From Candidatus Dormiibacterota bacterium (GTDB lineage: Bacteria > Chloroflexota > Dormibacteria > Aeolococcales > Aeolococcaceae), in assembly GCA_003153505.1 (NCBI GenBank), contig PLZA01000015.1:1-64000 (forward strand): DNA of 64,000 nucleotides, read 5' to 3'. Within the stretch, counting starts at the first letter, position 1, and every line of letters starts with the position of its first letter. The translations under genes were made by a program, and so were the position numbers. Shown piece by piece: positions 15,136-22,621 of the stretch. The notes below the pieces were generated by a model. It saw only the letters and a list, made by a program, of their open reading frames with translations. It was not told where the DNA came from and ran no database searches.

Positions 15136-15497
15136 CCCGTGACGCGTACTGGTCGACCGGCATCCCGCCCGATGTGCTGGAGCAAGCGCTCTCGAACTCC
15201 CTCTGCTTCGGCCTCTACGCTCCGGACGGCGCCCAGGCGGGATTCTGTCGCGTGATCACCGACCGAGCCACATACGCCTACCTCGCGGATGTGTTCGTGT
15301 TTCCCGAACATCGCGGCCACGGACTGGGGATGTAGCTGGTGCAGTGCGCGGTGGATCATCCGGAGCTCGCTGGACTGCGGTCGTGGCAGCTCGGCACCCG
15401 CGACGCGCACACCATCTACGAGCGGTTCGGCTGGCGATCCGCCGACCCATCGCGCTGGATGGCCCGAGGCGTCGCGCCGTCCGATATCTATGGCTAG
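15111..15497 (+). pseudogene. GNAT acetyltransferase gene broken by an in-frame TAG
   Basis: From ATG 15111 the frame gives a typical small GNAT protein: DRVHGYLTRDAYWSTGIP, LSNSLCFGLYAPDGAQAGF, ATYAYLADVFVFPEHRGHG with the acetyl-CoA loop, then LGM and TAG at 15333-15335. Past the stop the same frame continues with LVQCAVDHPELAGLRSW, LGTRDAHTIYERFGW and ends at 15497. In intact relatives the interrupted position is normally within GLGKWLV, so one TGG-to-TAG change explains it. There are no other frame breaks. Either recent inactivation, amber readthrough or a base-call error. Confidence 0.8.
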
Positions 15498-15507
15498 CTC
15501 GTCAGCC

Positions 15508-16461
15508 TCAGATCCAGCCGCGACGCCGGAAGAACACCAGCTGCGTCAGGATCGAGATCGTCATCAGCGAGATGCCGATGATGAAGGCGTAGCCGGTACC
15601 GATCCGAGAGACAAGCCATCCGAAGTTCATGCCGAAGAACCCCGTGAGAAACGTCAGCGGCAGGAACAGGCTCGCCACGACGGTCAGCGCCTTCACCGTC
15701 ATGTTGAGGCGGTTGGAGACGGTGGAGAGGTAGACGTCCATCGCGCCGGTCAGCAGGTCGCGCAGCGAGTCGACCGTCTCGTACTGACGGATGATGTGGT
15801 CGTAGACGTCGCGGTAGTACGCGGTGGTTTCGCGATCGGCCTCGAGTGACAGGGTCACCAGCCGCTGGAACATGTCGCGTTGCGCGCCGAGGACGCGCCG
15901 CATCTCGACCGCCGAGTGTTTCATGTCCTGCAACAACGCCAGTTGCGCATTGTTGGCGTTCTGGAGCACCTCGTCCTGCAGCTTGTCGACCGACTCGTCG
16001 AGCGTCTCGAGCGCCGTGAAGGTCGTGTCCACGAGCGCGTCCATGACGAGGTACGTGAGGAAGGACGACTTGCGGCACACGCTCTGCGGCGACTCCGCGA
16101 TGCGCTTGTTCAAATTCTCGAACGAGGGCTCGGGCAGCAGGTGGACGGTGACCAGGTAGTCGGGCGCGATGTAGAGGTGATGCTCTCGGAAGGACACCTC
16201 CTCGCCGGCCAACGCGATCACGAACACCACCGCGAACACGTAGCCGTCGTACCCGTCGAGCTTCGGCCGCTGGTTCTGGTGCTTGACGTCCTCGATGGTG
16301 AGCTGATGAAACTTGAAGGTGTCGCTCAGCAGCCGGTAGTCGTCGTCGTCGGGCGCTTGCATGTCGAGCCAGAACACCTGGTGCGGTGCCGCCAGCAGCT
16401 GCTGCACATCGCCCACGGCAACCTCACGGTTGTGACCGTCGGCGGTGAAGAGGGTGCGCAT
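15508..16461 (-). CDS. corA: CorA-type magnesium/cobalt transporter
   Basis: 317 residues. The acidic N-terminal cytoplasmic domain and long helix are followed by two C-terminal membrane spans. The first ends with the signature GMN (about residues 277-279, in FFGMNFGW), the selectivity motif of the pentameric CorA channel. The protein ends in the usual basic tail (FFRRRGW). TAGGAT lies exactly 9 bases before the ATG and no Shine-Dalgarno is present, so the mRNA is probably leaderless. Mg2+ is the usual substrate; Co2+ or Zn2+ export occurs in some members. Confidence 0.93.
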   Translation of the reverse strand: MRTLFTADGHNREVAVGDVQQLLAAPHQVFWLDMQAPDDDDYRLLSDTFKFHQLTIEDVKHQNQRPKLDGYDGYVFAVVFVIALAGEEVSFREHHLYIAPDYLVTVHLLPEPSFENLNKRIAESPQSVCRKSSFLTYLVMDALVDTTFTALETLDESVDKLQDEVLQNANNAQLALLQDMKHSAVEMRRVLGAQRDMFQRLVTLSLEADRETTAYYRDVYDHIIRQYETVDSLRDLLTGAMDVYLSTVSNRLNMTVKALTVVASLFLPLTFLTGFFGMNFGWLVSRIGTGYAFIIGISLMTISILTQLVFFRRRGWI

Positions 16462-16470
16462 CGCACGACG

Positions 16471-16476
16471 ATCCTA
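16471..16476 (-). promoter_or_regulatory. -10-like hexamer of a leaderless corA promoter (TAGGAT)
   Basis: TAGGAT on the minus strand ends 9 bases before the corA ATG, with no ribosome binding site between. Transcription would start at or next to the start codon. Confidence 0.5.
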
Positions 16477-16550
16477 CGTGGTCATGGGCGCGACGTCTGC
16501 AAAACGTGCCTGATGGTTTCCTCGTCGCGAACGCTCAGGCGAAGGCGGTC

Positions 16551-16590
16551 GGGGCCGGCCGGGCGACTCATTCCCCGGCCCGGCGGCCCC
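16551..16590 (-). terminator. GC-rich hairpin downstream of the DUF6582-like gene
   Basis: GGGGCCGGCCGGGC (16551-16564) pairs with GCCCGGCGGCCCC (16578-16590) apart from one bulged base, with a 13-base loop. It lies between the end of the gene at 16645-16983 and corA on the same strand, where a terminator is expected. There is no U-tract, so intrinsic termination would be weak. Confidence 0.45.
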
Positions 16591-16644
16591 TTCCGCCACT
16601 CACCAGCTTGTTGAGTTGCAAGGAAATGGAGCGGGCAGTCGACC

Positions 16645-16983
16645 TCAGGACTTCTTGCCGGCCATGAGTTGACGCCAGCCTCGTGCCTCGATTTCCACGC
16701 CGTGGCGCTTCGCCGCCGCGCGAATCCGTCGCCATGCCCGGTCCCGTTCAGCGTCGCTCACACCCTCGACCTGGTCGAACCTGGCGATCGCGTTGCGAAC
16801 GTGCGATGCGTCGGTGAGCGGTTCCTTGCGCTCCGCGGGAAAGGCGAAACGCTCGCTGCCGAGCTGGTTGCGATCCAGCTCACGCAACTCGTTGCCGCGC
16901 TTGGGTGCGGCCCCCGCATGGCTGGCGCGCCGTGCGGACGTCACGTTGGTGCGCGCTGCCAATTTCTGCCGGTGGGTCGCCAT
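16645..16983 (-). CDS. DUF6582-like small basic protein
   Basis: 112 residues. The conserved block begins FAFPAERKEPLTDASHVRNA and continues IARFDQVEGVSDAERDRAW, followed by RRIRAAAKRHGVEI. This helical motif is found both in small stand-alone proteins and in phage or capsid-associated proteins (DUF6582 region). The N-terminus is basic and low-complexity. ATG 16983 has AGAGGTGA about 6 bases upstream; a GTG nine bases earlier falls inside that site. It lies beside an AT-rich region with palindromic TATAGC elements. Biochemical role unknown. Confidence 0.72.
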   Translation of the reverse strand: MATHRQKLAARTNVTSARRASHAGAAPKRGNELRELDRNQLGSERFAFPAERKEPLTDASHVRNAIARFDQVEGVSDAERDRAWRRIRAAAKRHGVEIEARGWRQLMAGKKS

Positions 16984-17003
16984 CGAGATCACCTCTCAGA
17001 GTG

Positions 17004-17018
17004 ATAGCAAATCTATAA
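17004..17018 (-). promoter_or_regulatory. Imperfect TTATAG/GCTATC inverted repeat upstream of the DUF6582-like gene
   Basis: On the minus strand TTATAG-ATTT-GCTATC lies about 20 bases upstream of the start codon, within an AT-rich stretch likely to contain the promoter. It resembles the perfect TTATAGC palindrome at 17248-17264. Confidence 0.35.
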
Positions 17019-17093
17019 CTAAGAATGATGCCTTGATGTACCAGAATTGGCAAGCGGGCGCTCGCCGCGCGCCGGCGCCGACCTTGCTGAGCG

Positions 17094-17163
17094 TGTCCAC
17101 GGACGCCTTCGAGCAGGCATTCCGTTCTCCTGCTGTGGAAAGGGTGGACAGATCTGTGGAAAA
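17094..17163. other. Cluster of DnaA-box-like nonamers
   Basis: In 70 bp there are TGTCCACGG (17094), TGTGGAAAG (17134), GGTGGACAG (17143) and TGTGGAAAA (17155). The last is the complement of TTTTCCACA, one base off the DnaA consensus TTATCCACA; the others are weaker. No dnaA, dnaN or other replication gene is nearby, so this is at most a secondary DnaA-binding cluster. Confidence 0.3.
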
Positions 17164-17247
17164 GCCTATAGCGCCAGTATCAGGTTTCGTTCAGCCGGCC
17201 TAGAGCCGGCGATACCCATCGAGCCGCCCCCATGCCGTGGGTAAAAG

Positions 17248-17264
17248 TTATAGCGATGCTATAA
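17248..17264. promoter_or_regulatory. Perfect palindrome TTATAGC-GAT-GCTATAA
   Basis: Seven-base arms with a 3-base centre in an AT-rich patch of an otherwise GC-rich region, about 160 bp before the MerR-type gene. A third TATAGC occurs at 17168. Probably an operator; the neighbouring regulator is one candidate to bind it. Confidence 0.45.
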
Positions 17265-17354
17265 GTATTGATCGTGGGAGTCAAGCCCCCTTAGGCGAGC
17301 GGCGGCCTTCGGCGCAATTGCACAGTTGTCTGCCCCATTTGCGGTGCACGCGAC

Positions 17355-17360
17355 TAGAAT
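17355..17360 (+). promoter_or_regulatory. -10-like hexamer TAGAAT upstream of the MerR-type gene
   Basis: TAGAAT ends 7 bases before an ATG at 17368 that opens a 24-codon frame overlapping the regulator's start. Transcription would begin at or near that ATG. Confidence 0.5.
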
Positions 17361-17367
17361 CGAGAAC

Positions 17368-17442
17368 ATGAAGGTCGTGCGACTCTCAAGGCGCGCATTC
17401 GGTCCGCGCAGGACCGCACATCGAGATGAACATGCCTGTTGA
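17368..17442 (+). CDS. Possible 24-residue leader peptide overlapping the regulator start
   Basis: ATG 17368 opens a 24-codon frame beginning MKVVRLSRRAFGPRR and ending in TGA at 17440-17442, 17 bases beyond the MerR-type start at 17426 in another frame. It sits 7 bases after TAGAAT, so it would be read as a leaderless start. The peptide is basic and matches nothing I know. It may couple translation into the regulator gene. Confidence 0.3.
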   Translation: MKVVRLSRRAFGPRRTAHRDEHAC

Positions 17443-17776
17443 GGCGCTGGCTCCGATGTCGGAACGCATGCTCGACCTCGACAAGCCGCTGTACACCATC
17501 AGCGTGGCGGCTGAGATCCTCGCCTCGCACCCGCGCACGCTGATGATGTACGAGACCATGGGTCTCGGCGTTCCCGCGCGAACGGCGACCAATCGGCGCC
17601 GCTACACGCAGCGCGACATCCTCACCTTGAGTGCGATTCAACGCATGACCAGGCAGCACGGGCTCAACATCGCCGGCGCCCGTTATGTCATCAAGTGTCT
17701 GCAACTCCTCGATGCGCACGGTATTCCGCGGCCGGCTGAGCTCGCGGATGTCGACCTGGAGCACGTCCGCCTCTAG
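17426..17776 (+). CDS. MerR/HspR-type transcriptional regulator
   Basis: 116 residues with a MerR winged-helix DNA-binding domain: YTISVAAEILASHPRTLMMYE (helix-turn-helix, about residues 25-45), the wing with RRRYTQRDI, and AIQRMTRQHGLNIAGARYVI. The pattern of a histidine in SHPRTL and a short C-terminal region without a cysteine metal site is that of HspR, the heat-shock repressor that works with DnaK, rather than of metal-sensing MerR proteins. dnaK and clpB are not in the window, so HspR itself is not proved. No Shine-Dalgarno is visible. Confidence 0.78.
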   Translation: MNMPVEALAPMSERMLDLDKPLYTISVAAEILASHPRTLMMYETMGLGVPARTATNRRRYTQRDILTLSAIQRMTRQHGLNIAGARYVIKCLQLLDAHGIPRPAELADVDLEHVRL

Positions 17777-17780
17777 TGTC

Positions 17781-18140
17781 ATGACCTCGCCGGAATCCGA
17801 GACTGCGCACGGCCACAGCGCGAAGACCGGGGACGAGGCGGCGGCGCTCAAGCAGGTCGAGCCGGACCGGCTGCTGGAAGGCGAGGACGAGGACAGCCAG
17901 CATCTCGACGACGCCGTCCACTGGGTGAAGGTCTACCGGGAGTTGCTGGAGTTCAAGCGCTCAGTGCTGGCGACGACCGAGGAGCACGTCGGCATCATGG
18001 ATCCAGATGCCGGCGCCGAGGTGCAGAAGACCGATCTCAAAGCCCTCCACGCGGAGGCGCTGCGCTTCGAACGACGCCTCGTGTACTGGAGAGGCCGGGT
18101 CGGCGCGCTCAGTGCAACGCACGACGACAGCGCGCGCTGA
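17781..18140 (+). CDS. Conserved hypothetical protein
   Basis: 119 residues, acidic and charged, starting 4 bp after the MerR-type gene and probably co-transcribed. The middle, AVHWVKVYRELLEFKRSVLA, and the C-terminal ALRFERRLVYWRGR look like helices of a small coiled or helical-bundle protein. Similar small proteins occur beside regulators in actinobacteria, but I cannot name a family. It ends 11 bp from the convergent histidine phosphatase gene. Confidence 0.6.
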   Translation: MTSPESETAHGHSAKTGDEAAALKQVEPDRLLEGEDEDSQHLDDAVHWVKVYRELLEFKRSVLATTEEHVGIMDPDAGAEVQKTDLKALHAEALRFERRLVYWRGRVGALSATHDDSAR

Positions 18141-18151
18141 CTCGCGCGGCC

Positions 18152-18748
18152 TCACCCGTGTTGCAGCCCGTTCCAGCTGAGCAGCGCCGTCCAGTCGTGC
18201 TCGTATCCCAAGGTCGATGGTGACGCTGTCGCGAGTTGCAGGTGTTGCGCGGCACCAGCGGGAAACCCGAGCCAGAGCGCGGTGAGAATGCGCAACTGGT
18301 GGCCGTGGCCGAACAGCAGCACGTCCCCCTCGATCGCGCGGACGCGCGTGATCACTCGCGCTGCACGGACCGCGACATCATCGATCGTCTCGCCGCCGAT
18401 GACGCCGTCTCCAAAGAGCGTCCATCCGGGTCTCTGCTCCTGGATCTCCTCACTGGTCTGTCCCTCGTACGCACCGTAATCCCACTCGATGAGATCCGGG
18501 TCGACCTCGGCGCGATCGGCGAACCCCGCGAGCTCGCAGGTCTGACGCGCGCGAGTCAGCGGGCTGACAAACACCGCGGCGAACTCGAGACCCGCAAGTT
18601 GAGCTACGAGCCCCGCCGCCTGCTCGCGGCCCTCGTCGGTGAGCGGGAGGTCGCTCCGCCCGGTGTGCCGCTTCTCGCGGCTCCACGCGGTCTCGCCATG
18701 CCGGACGATCACGATTCGCTGCGACGTTTCCGGCCGGCGACGCTCCAC
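18152..18748 (-). CDS. Histidine phosphatase (phosphoglycerate mutase-like) family protein
   Basis: 198 residues. The catalytic RHG motif is in IVIVRHGETAWS (about residues 12-23), the second arginine in SPLTRARQTCEL, and the second active-site histidine in LLFGHGHQLRIL; the acid/base segment IEWDYGAYEGQT is also typical. Such enzymes remove phosphate through a phosphohistidine; substrates range from sugar phosphates to alpha-ribazole phosphate. Because a cobalamin gene lies 10 kb away, CobC activity is possible but not shown. It follows the MscS gene by 11 bp in the same operon. Confidence 0.9.
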   Translation of the reverse strand: MERRRPETSQRIVIVRHGETAWSREKRHTGRSDLPLTDEGREQAAGLVAQLAGLEFAAVFVSPLTRARQTCELAGFADRAEVDPDLIEWDYGAYEGQTSEEIQEQRPGWTLFGDGVIGGETIDDVAVRAARVITRVRAIEGDVLLFGHGHQLRILTALWLGFPAGAAQHLQLATASPSTLGYEHDWTALLSWNGLQHG

Positions 18749-18759
18749 GGGGCGCGAGT

Positions 18760-19620
18760 CTACTTCGTGGGCGTGGGTGCGGCCGTGCCGGGCTCAGCGT
18801 CGGGCTTGGTCTCGACGACCTCCCAGAGCCGCTCGGCGACGGTTGCGGTCATCGCGTCGGGATCCTGCTCGCGGCGGTCCACCCAGAAGTGGCAGCGGAG
18901 CAAGGGGATCTCCCGATCGAGCGTCGGCTCGAAGACGATTGCGGGTTTGGCTTCGATGCCCGGGACCTCCATGACCGCAGCCCGCGCGCGGCGCATCAGG
19001 TCGGCAAGGTCGGTCTCCGCCGGAATCCGCACGCCGGCGCTGAGCCGGCGCGTGTCGTAGTGCGTGCTGTTGATCACGATGCCGGTGAAGACGGTGAGGT
19101 TCGGGAGGATGGCGAGCTCGCCGATGCCGGTGCGCAGCGTCGTGGTGCGCAGGGTGATGTTCTGCACCGCTCCCGTCTGATCCAGCACGGTGATCGTGTC
19201 GCCGAGCCGGAAGGGCTGCTCGAGGAGGAGCCAGATGCCGGCGAGGACGTTGCGCAGGAGGTCCTGGAATGCCAGACCGATCGCGACTGTGCCGACGCCC
19301 GCTGCGGTGAGGATCACCGCGACGTTGACGCCGTAGACGACGAGCGCGCTGATCAAGGCGACGACATAGGTCGTGACCGTGATCAGGTTGCGCACCAGCG
19401 TCCGGACCTGGCGGTCCGCGCGGCCCCGGCGCATCGCCCAGAGCACGAGCAGGCGCGTCAACCTGCCGACCAGGTAGAGGACGATGAAGATCGCGATCGC
19501 GCTGAGCAAGTGCTCGACGAGCGGCCCCACCAGCCCGCTCTGGTCGTGCGACTGGATCGAACGGCAGACAACGTCGAACCAGTTGCTCGAGTCGCAGGTC
19601 GGGGTGCTGGCGATCATCAT
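18760..19620 (-). CDS. MscS-type small-conductance mechanosensitive channel
   Basis: 286 residues. Hydrophobic spans at about 34-60 and 80-120, the latter including the pore helix with its small-residue pattern (AAGVGTVAIGLAFQDLLRNV), then the beta domain opening GIWLLLEQPFRLGDTITV and INSTHYDTRR. These are the standard MscS features. It releases solutes during hypo-osmotic shock, which suits a cell that accumulates trehalose. It lies 52 bp after rplY and 11 bp before the phosphatase gene. Confidence 0.92.
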   Translation of the reverse strand: MMIASTPTCDSSNWFDVVCRSIQSHDQSGLVGPLVEHLLSAIAIFIVLYLVGRLTRLLVLWAMRRGRADRQVRTLVRNLITVTTYVVALISALVVYGVNVAVILTAAGVGTVAIGLAFQDLLRNVLAGIWLLLEQPFRLGDTITVLDQTGAVQNITLRTTTLRTGIGELAILPNLTVFTGIVINSTHYDTRRLSAGVRIPAETDLADLMRRARAAVMEVPGIEAKPAIVFEPTLDREIPLLRCHFWVDRREQDPDAMTATVAERLWEVVETKPDAEPGTAAPTPTK

Positions 19621-19672
19621 CGCCGCCGGTCAGTGGCAGACGCCAACGCGGTCGGAGTCCGCGGCGGTGCCG

Positions 19673-20332
19673 CTAGGACGCCCCGGTATCGTCGTCGGCG
19701 GTCTCGGCGACCTCGGCCTCACCCTCGGCGGGGGCTGCTTCAACCTCCTCGGCCTCAGCGGCGACGCGCACCTGCGCGACCTTGAGCACGAGCTCGTCAG
19801 GATCCACGCCGGTCGCGAGCGCGACCCGCTCGGGCAGCGGTACCTCACCGAGGCGGATGCCCTGGTCGATCTCGACCAGGCCGGAGATGTCGACGTTGAG
19901 CAGCGCCGGGATGTCTCCCGGCATGCACTCGACCTTGACCGAGGTGATGATCTGCTGGAGCACGCCGAGCTTGAGCTCGGTGACTGCCGGCGATTCGCCG
20001 ATCGGGATGAGCGGGATCTCGACGGTCAGCTTCTCGCGAAGGTTGACCGCGAAGAGGTCGACGTGCATGAGCTGCGTGGTGCGCGGGTTGACCTGCAGCT
20101 CGCGGATCAGGACCTTGCGCGCGCGACCCCCGTCGAGTGCGAGGTCGACGAGGTGGCTGTGGCCGGCCTGATGCCAGACCCGCTGCAGGCTGCGCGCTTC
20201 GATCGAGAGCGCCTGGGGCGTGACGTTGTGCCCATAGAGCACCGCGGGCACCTCGCCGCGACGCCTGACAGCGTGGACGTGACGCCCGGTCTCGGACCGG
20301 AGGGTTGCGCTCAGATCGAGGGAAACTGCCAT
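19673..20332 (-). CDS. rplY: 50S ribosomal protein L25 (Ctc/TL5 form)
   Basis: 219 residues, the long form of L25 with a C-terminal extension, as in Thermus TL5 and Bacillus Ctc. It binds 5S rRNA. Seen: LRSETGRHVHAVRRRGEVPA at the N-terminus, VLYGHN, the strand RELQVNPRTTQLMHVDLFAV, and the beta-barrel segment CMPGDIPALLNVDISGL, ending in an Ala/Glu-rich tail. TAGAGT lies 12 bases before the ATG and an AGG is the only Shine-Dalgarno-like bit. It follows the unknown gene at 20343-21026 by 10 bp. Confidence 0.95.
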   Translation of the reverse strand: MAVSLDLSATLRSETGRHVHAVRRRGEVPAVLYGHNVTPQALSIEARSLQRVWHQAGHSHLVDLALDGGRARKVLIRELQVNPRTTQLMHVDLFAVNLREKLTVEIPLIPIGESPAVTELKLGVLQQIITSVKVECMPGDIPALLNVDISGLVEIDQGIRLGEVPLPERVALATGVDPDELVLKVAQVRVAAEAEEVEAAPAEGEAEVAETADDDTGAS

Positions 20333-20342
20333 GTCTGCCTGG

Positions 20343-21026
20343 CTACTCTACCGGCTCTGCCGTCGCTGCCGAGTTGACGGCGGCGGCGATCGCGTCCAGG
20401 GCGGCGTCGACGCAGCCCTCACCGCGGGCCGGTTTCGCATCGGGATCCGCGGACGCGGGGGTCTCCGGCCACGCTGCGGACGCCGCCGCGATCAGGCGCC
20501 GGGCAGCCATTGGGCTCCCATCCGGGAGCACGAAATACGGCCAGGCGACGTCGGAGACCTCCTCACCGTCTCCGTCCGACGCGAGGATCGCGAGTGCCCT
20601 ATCAAGCGCGGCACGGCGCACATCGCCCGCACCCGATTCCAACTCGATGCGGATCGCGTCGTGGAGTCGCTGCGCCGTCCCCGTCAGGTCGGTTTCCCGG
20701 CGCCGCGGCGGTCCCGTCTCCTCACTGCCGTGGAGCATGAAGATGCCGCCATTCCAGATGGTTCGCCAGGTTTCGTCGCCATCCCTGCGGGTGATGCGGC
20801 AGACCTCCTCCCCGCCGCTCACGTCGATCCACGCCTGCCGGGCCCCATTGCCGCCGAGGTAGGTCAGCCAGAGGTCGAGGCTATCGCCGATCGGCTCGAA
20901 CGCCTGCCCGTCGACCCAGACGTACGACATCTTGCGGAAGGCCGCGAACGCGGGATGACGCGGCGCCAGCCGTGCGCTCGCGTCCGCCGGGTCATTGACG
21001 AACCGCCCCGCATGGGCGGCCGCCAC
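20343..21026 (-). CDS. Hypothetical protein
   Basis: 227 residues, starting GTG at 21026, 23 bp after the B12-binding domain gene. The central part (MSYVWVDGQAFEP, LDLWLTYLGGNG, ITRRDGDETWRTIWNGG) looks like a compact beta-rich domain; the C-terminal 90 residues are Ala-rich and helical. There is no signal peptide or membrane span from this start. I do not recognise the family. Its tight fit between the mutase-type domain gene and rplY argues for a real gene in that operon. Confidence 0.65.
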   Translation of the reverse strand: MAAAHAGRFVNDPADASARLAPRHPAFAAFRKMSYVWVDGQAFEPIGDSLDLWLTYLGGNGARQAWIDVSGGEEVCRITRRDGDETWRTIWNGGIFMLHGSEETGPPRRRETDLTGTAQRLHDAIRIELESGAGDVRRAALDRALAILASDGDGEEVSDVAWPYFVLPDGSPMAARRLIAAASAAWPETPASADPDAKPARGEGCVDAALDAIAAAVNSAATAEPVE

Positions 21027-21049
21027 GGCGAGACAGAGCAGCCCGGGGG

Positions 21050-21481
21050 TCAGACCGCCGCCCTCGTGCCGAACCGTTCCTTGACGTAGGAGACGGCCTC
21101 GTCGAGCGAGGTTCCGGGGGTGAACACCTTGTCGACGCCGAGCTTCTCGAGGGCGGCCACGTCGGCGTCGGGGATGATCCCGCCGCCGAAGACGACGATG
21201 TCCGCAGCGTCGCGCTCCTTGAGCAAGCGAATGATCTCGGGGAAGAGGGTCATGTGGGCACCGCTCAGCAGGCTGATCCCGATCCCGTCGACGTCCTCCT
21301 GGATGGCGGCCTCGACCACCATCGCCGGGGTCTGGTGCAGCCCCGTGTAGATCACCTCGACGCCTGCGTCACGGAGCGCCCGGGAGATCACCTTGACGCC
21401 GCGGTCGTGCCCGTCGAGGCCGACCTTGGCGGTGAGGATCCTGATCTTGCGCGCGCTCGCCGGCGCGGCGGTGGCTTCCAT
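21050..21481 (-). CDS. Stand-alone cobalamin-binding (methylmalonyl-CoA mutase C-terminal) domain protein
   Basis: 143 residues, one B12-binding Rossmann-like domain. The DxHxxG cobalamin motif is in GLDGHDRGVKVI (about residues 23-34), followed by SLLSGAHMTLFPEI and VFGGGIIP, all typical of the small subunit of methylmalonyl- or isobutyryl-CoA mutases. The catalytic large subunit is not in the window. AGGAGG lies only 2 bases before the ATG, too close for normal use, while TAACAT ends 9 bases before it, so a leaderless start is possible. It heads the operon leading to rplY. Confidence 0.9.
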   Translation of the reverse strand: MEATAAPASARKIRILTAKVGLDGHDRGVKVISRALRDAGVEVIYTGLHQTPAMVVEAAIQEDVDGIGISLLSGAHMTLFPEIIRLLKERDAADIVVFGGGIIPDADVAALEKLGVDKVFTPGTSLDEAVSYVKERFGTRAAV

Positions 21482-21511
21482 GACCTCCTGATGTTAGTGC
21501 CTGACCCTCCC

Positions 21512-22058
21512 TTAGACTGCTGCGGTGCACCCTCCGGGCAGACGCGGGCTCACGGGAGCGTCCGGCGCGAAGCGCAGGTGCCCGGGAGGATAGCGAAGCC
21601 GCCGGGTCGTGGACGCGGTGAAGAATGAATCCTCGAGGCTCGCGCCCGCCGCGATCGAGTTGAGCTGGAGCCAGTTCCGGCGCGTGTCCGGGCTCCCGTC
21701 GCGATCCATGATCGCCGGCCACCATGCGGGCATCAGCGAACCATCCTCGCTCAGCTCGGCGACATGGTTCTTGCCGACTGCGGTCGCGTGCAGCCGGTTG
21801 CCGATGTATGCGAGATCGTGCAGATACGTCGATCCTGGGAAGAATGTGGTGTGCGCAGGGAGTAGCACGCCGCGCGCGCCATCCTCGCCACCTGGTCGCG
21901 CCGCGAGCGTCAGGAGTTGATTCGGGTTACGTGTGAGCGCGACGGTGACGTGACCGGTGTTCCGGTCGACCGCGACACCGGAGGGGTGCGGGAGCGGGAG
22001 CCACGAAATGTCAGGCCGGCCTGTCGCGCTGACGCCAATCGAGAGCAGGAGATGTTCG
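21512..22058 (-). pseudogene. Fragment of a DUF4915/beta-propeller-like gene, fused to a transketolase fragment
   Basis: One frame reads ATEHLLLSIGVSATGRPDIS, LPLPHPSGVAVDRNTG, VALTRNPNQLLTL and, later, LNSIAAGASLEDSFFTAS. These are blade-like repeats similar to DUF4915/TIGR03032 proteins, in which the NPNQ and LNSIA-x-G elements recur. The N-terminus is absent: the open frame only gains its start codon inside the adjoining transketolase sequence, in another frame. The C-terminus is also short, so this is a remnant. Family assignment is tentative. Confidence 0.5.
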
Positions 22059-22541
22059 GTGGCCCGCAAACATGATTGCCTCCCACACCGAGCCCTCGTT
22101 GAGCTCGGCATCGCTCAGCAGGCAGTAGGTCCGCCGCGATCCGCCTTCGATCTGTGCCGCGAGCGCGCTGCCGGCCGACAACGAGAGCCCCTGCCCGAGC
22201 GAGCCGGTCGAGACATCGATACCGCGCACGGTGTGCTCGGGGTGTACGCCAAGCTCGCTGTCGTCGGCGCAGTATCGATTGAGGTCGTCACGGGTCAGGA
22301 GGCCGCGCAGGTGCAGGGCTCCGTACAACGCAAGGGCGGCGTGGCCTTTGGAGAGCACGAATCGCGTCTTCCGCTGGTCGGACTCGTCGCTGTCGAGATA
22401 CAGCGCGAAGAGCACTGCCACGATGTCGACGATCGACAGCGAGGAGGCGATGTGGCCGACACCGGCACGTTTCGACACCTCAACAACGAGGCGCCGCAGT
22501 TGGCGGGCGAAGTCGTTCGGGTCCATGGGCTGGCCGCGCAA
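22059..22541 (-). pseudogene. Truncated transketolase N-terminal subunit gene
   Basis: Encodes about 155 residues of the TPP-binding N-terminal transketolase subunit: the histidine in ASSLSIVDIVAVLF, VLSKGHAALALYGAL, DVSTGSLGQGLSLSAG and LLSDAELNEGSVWEAI, where GDGELNEG is usual. The family match stops abruptly at MFAGH (near 22059), before the rest of the TPP motif, and the frame ends 16 codons later in unrelated sequence that is a beta-propeller fragment in another frame. No transketolase C-terminal subunit follows. The 5' end has no ribosome binding site. Confidence 0.75.
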
Positions 22542-22621
22542 GTGTTCATCGCCCGGATGCCCAAATTCCGCCGGGCCACATGACTGTCACCCCGCCACGA
22601 CGATCCCCTGATCGCCGTCGA

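Noticed and set aside
16993-17425. Chromosomal origin of replication
   Set aside because: Several DnaA-like nonamers but no dnaA, dnaN or other origin-linked gene; too weak to call.
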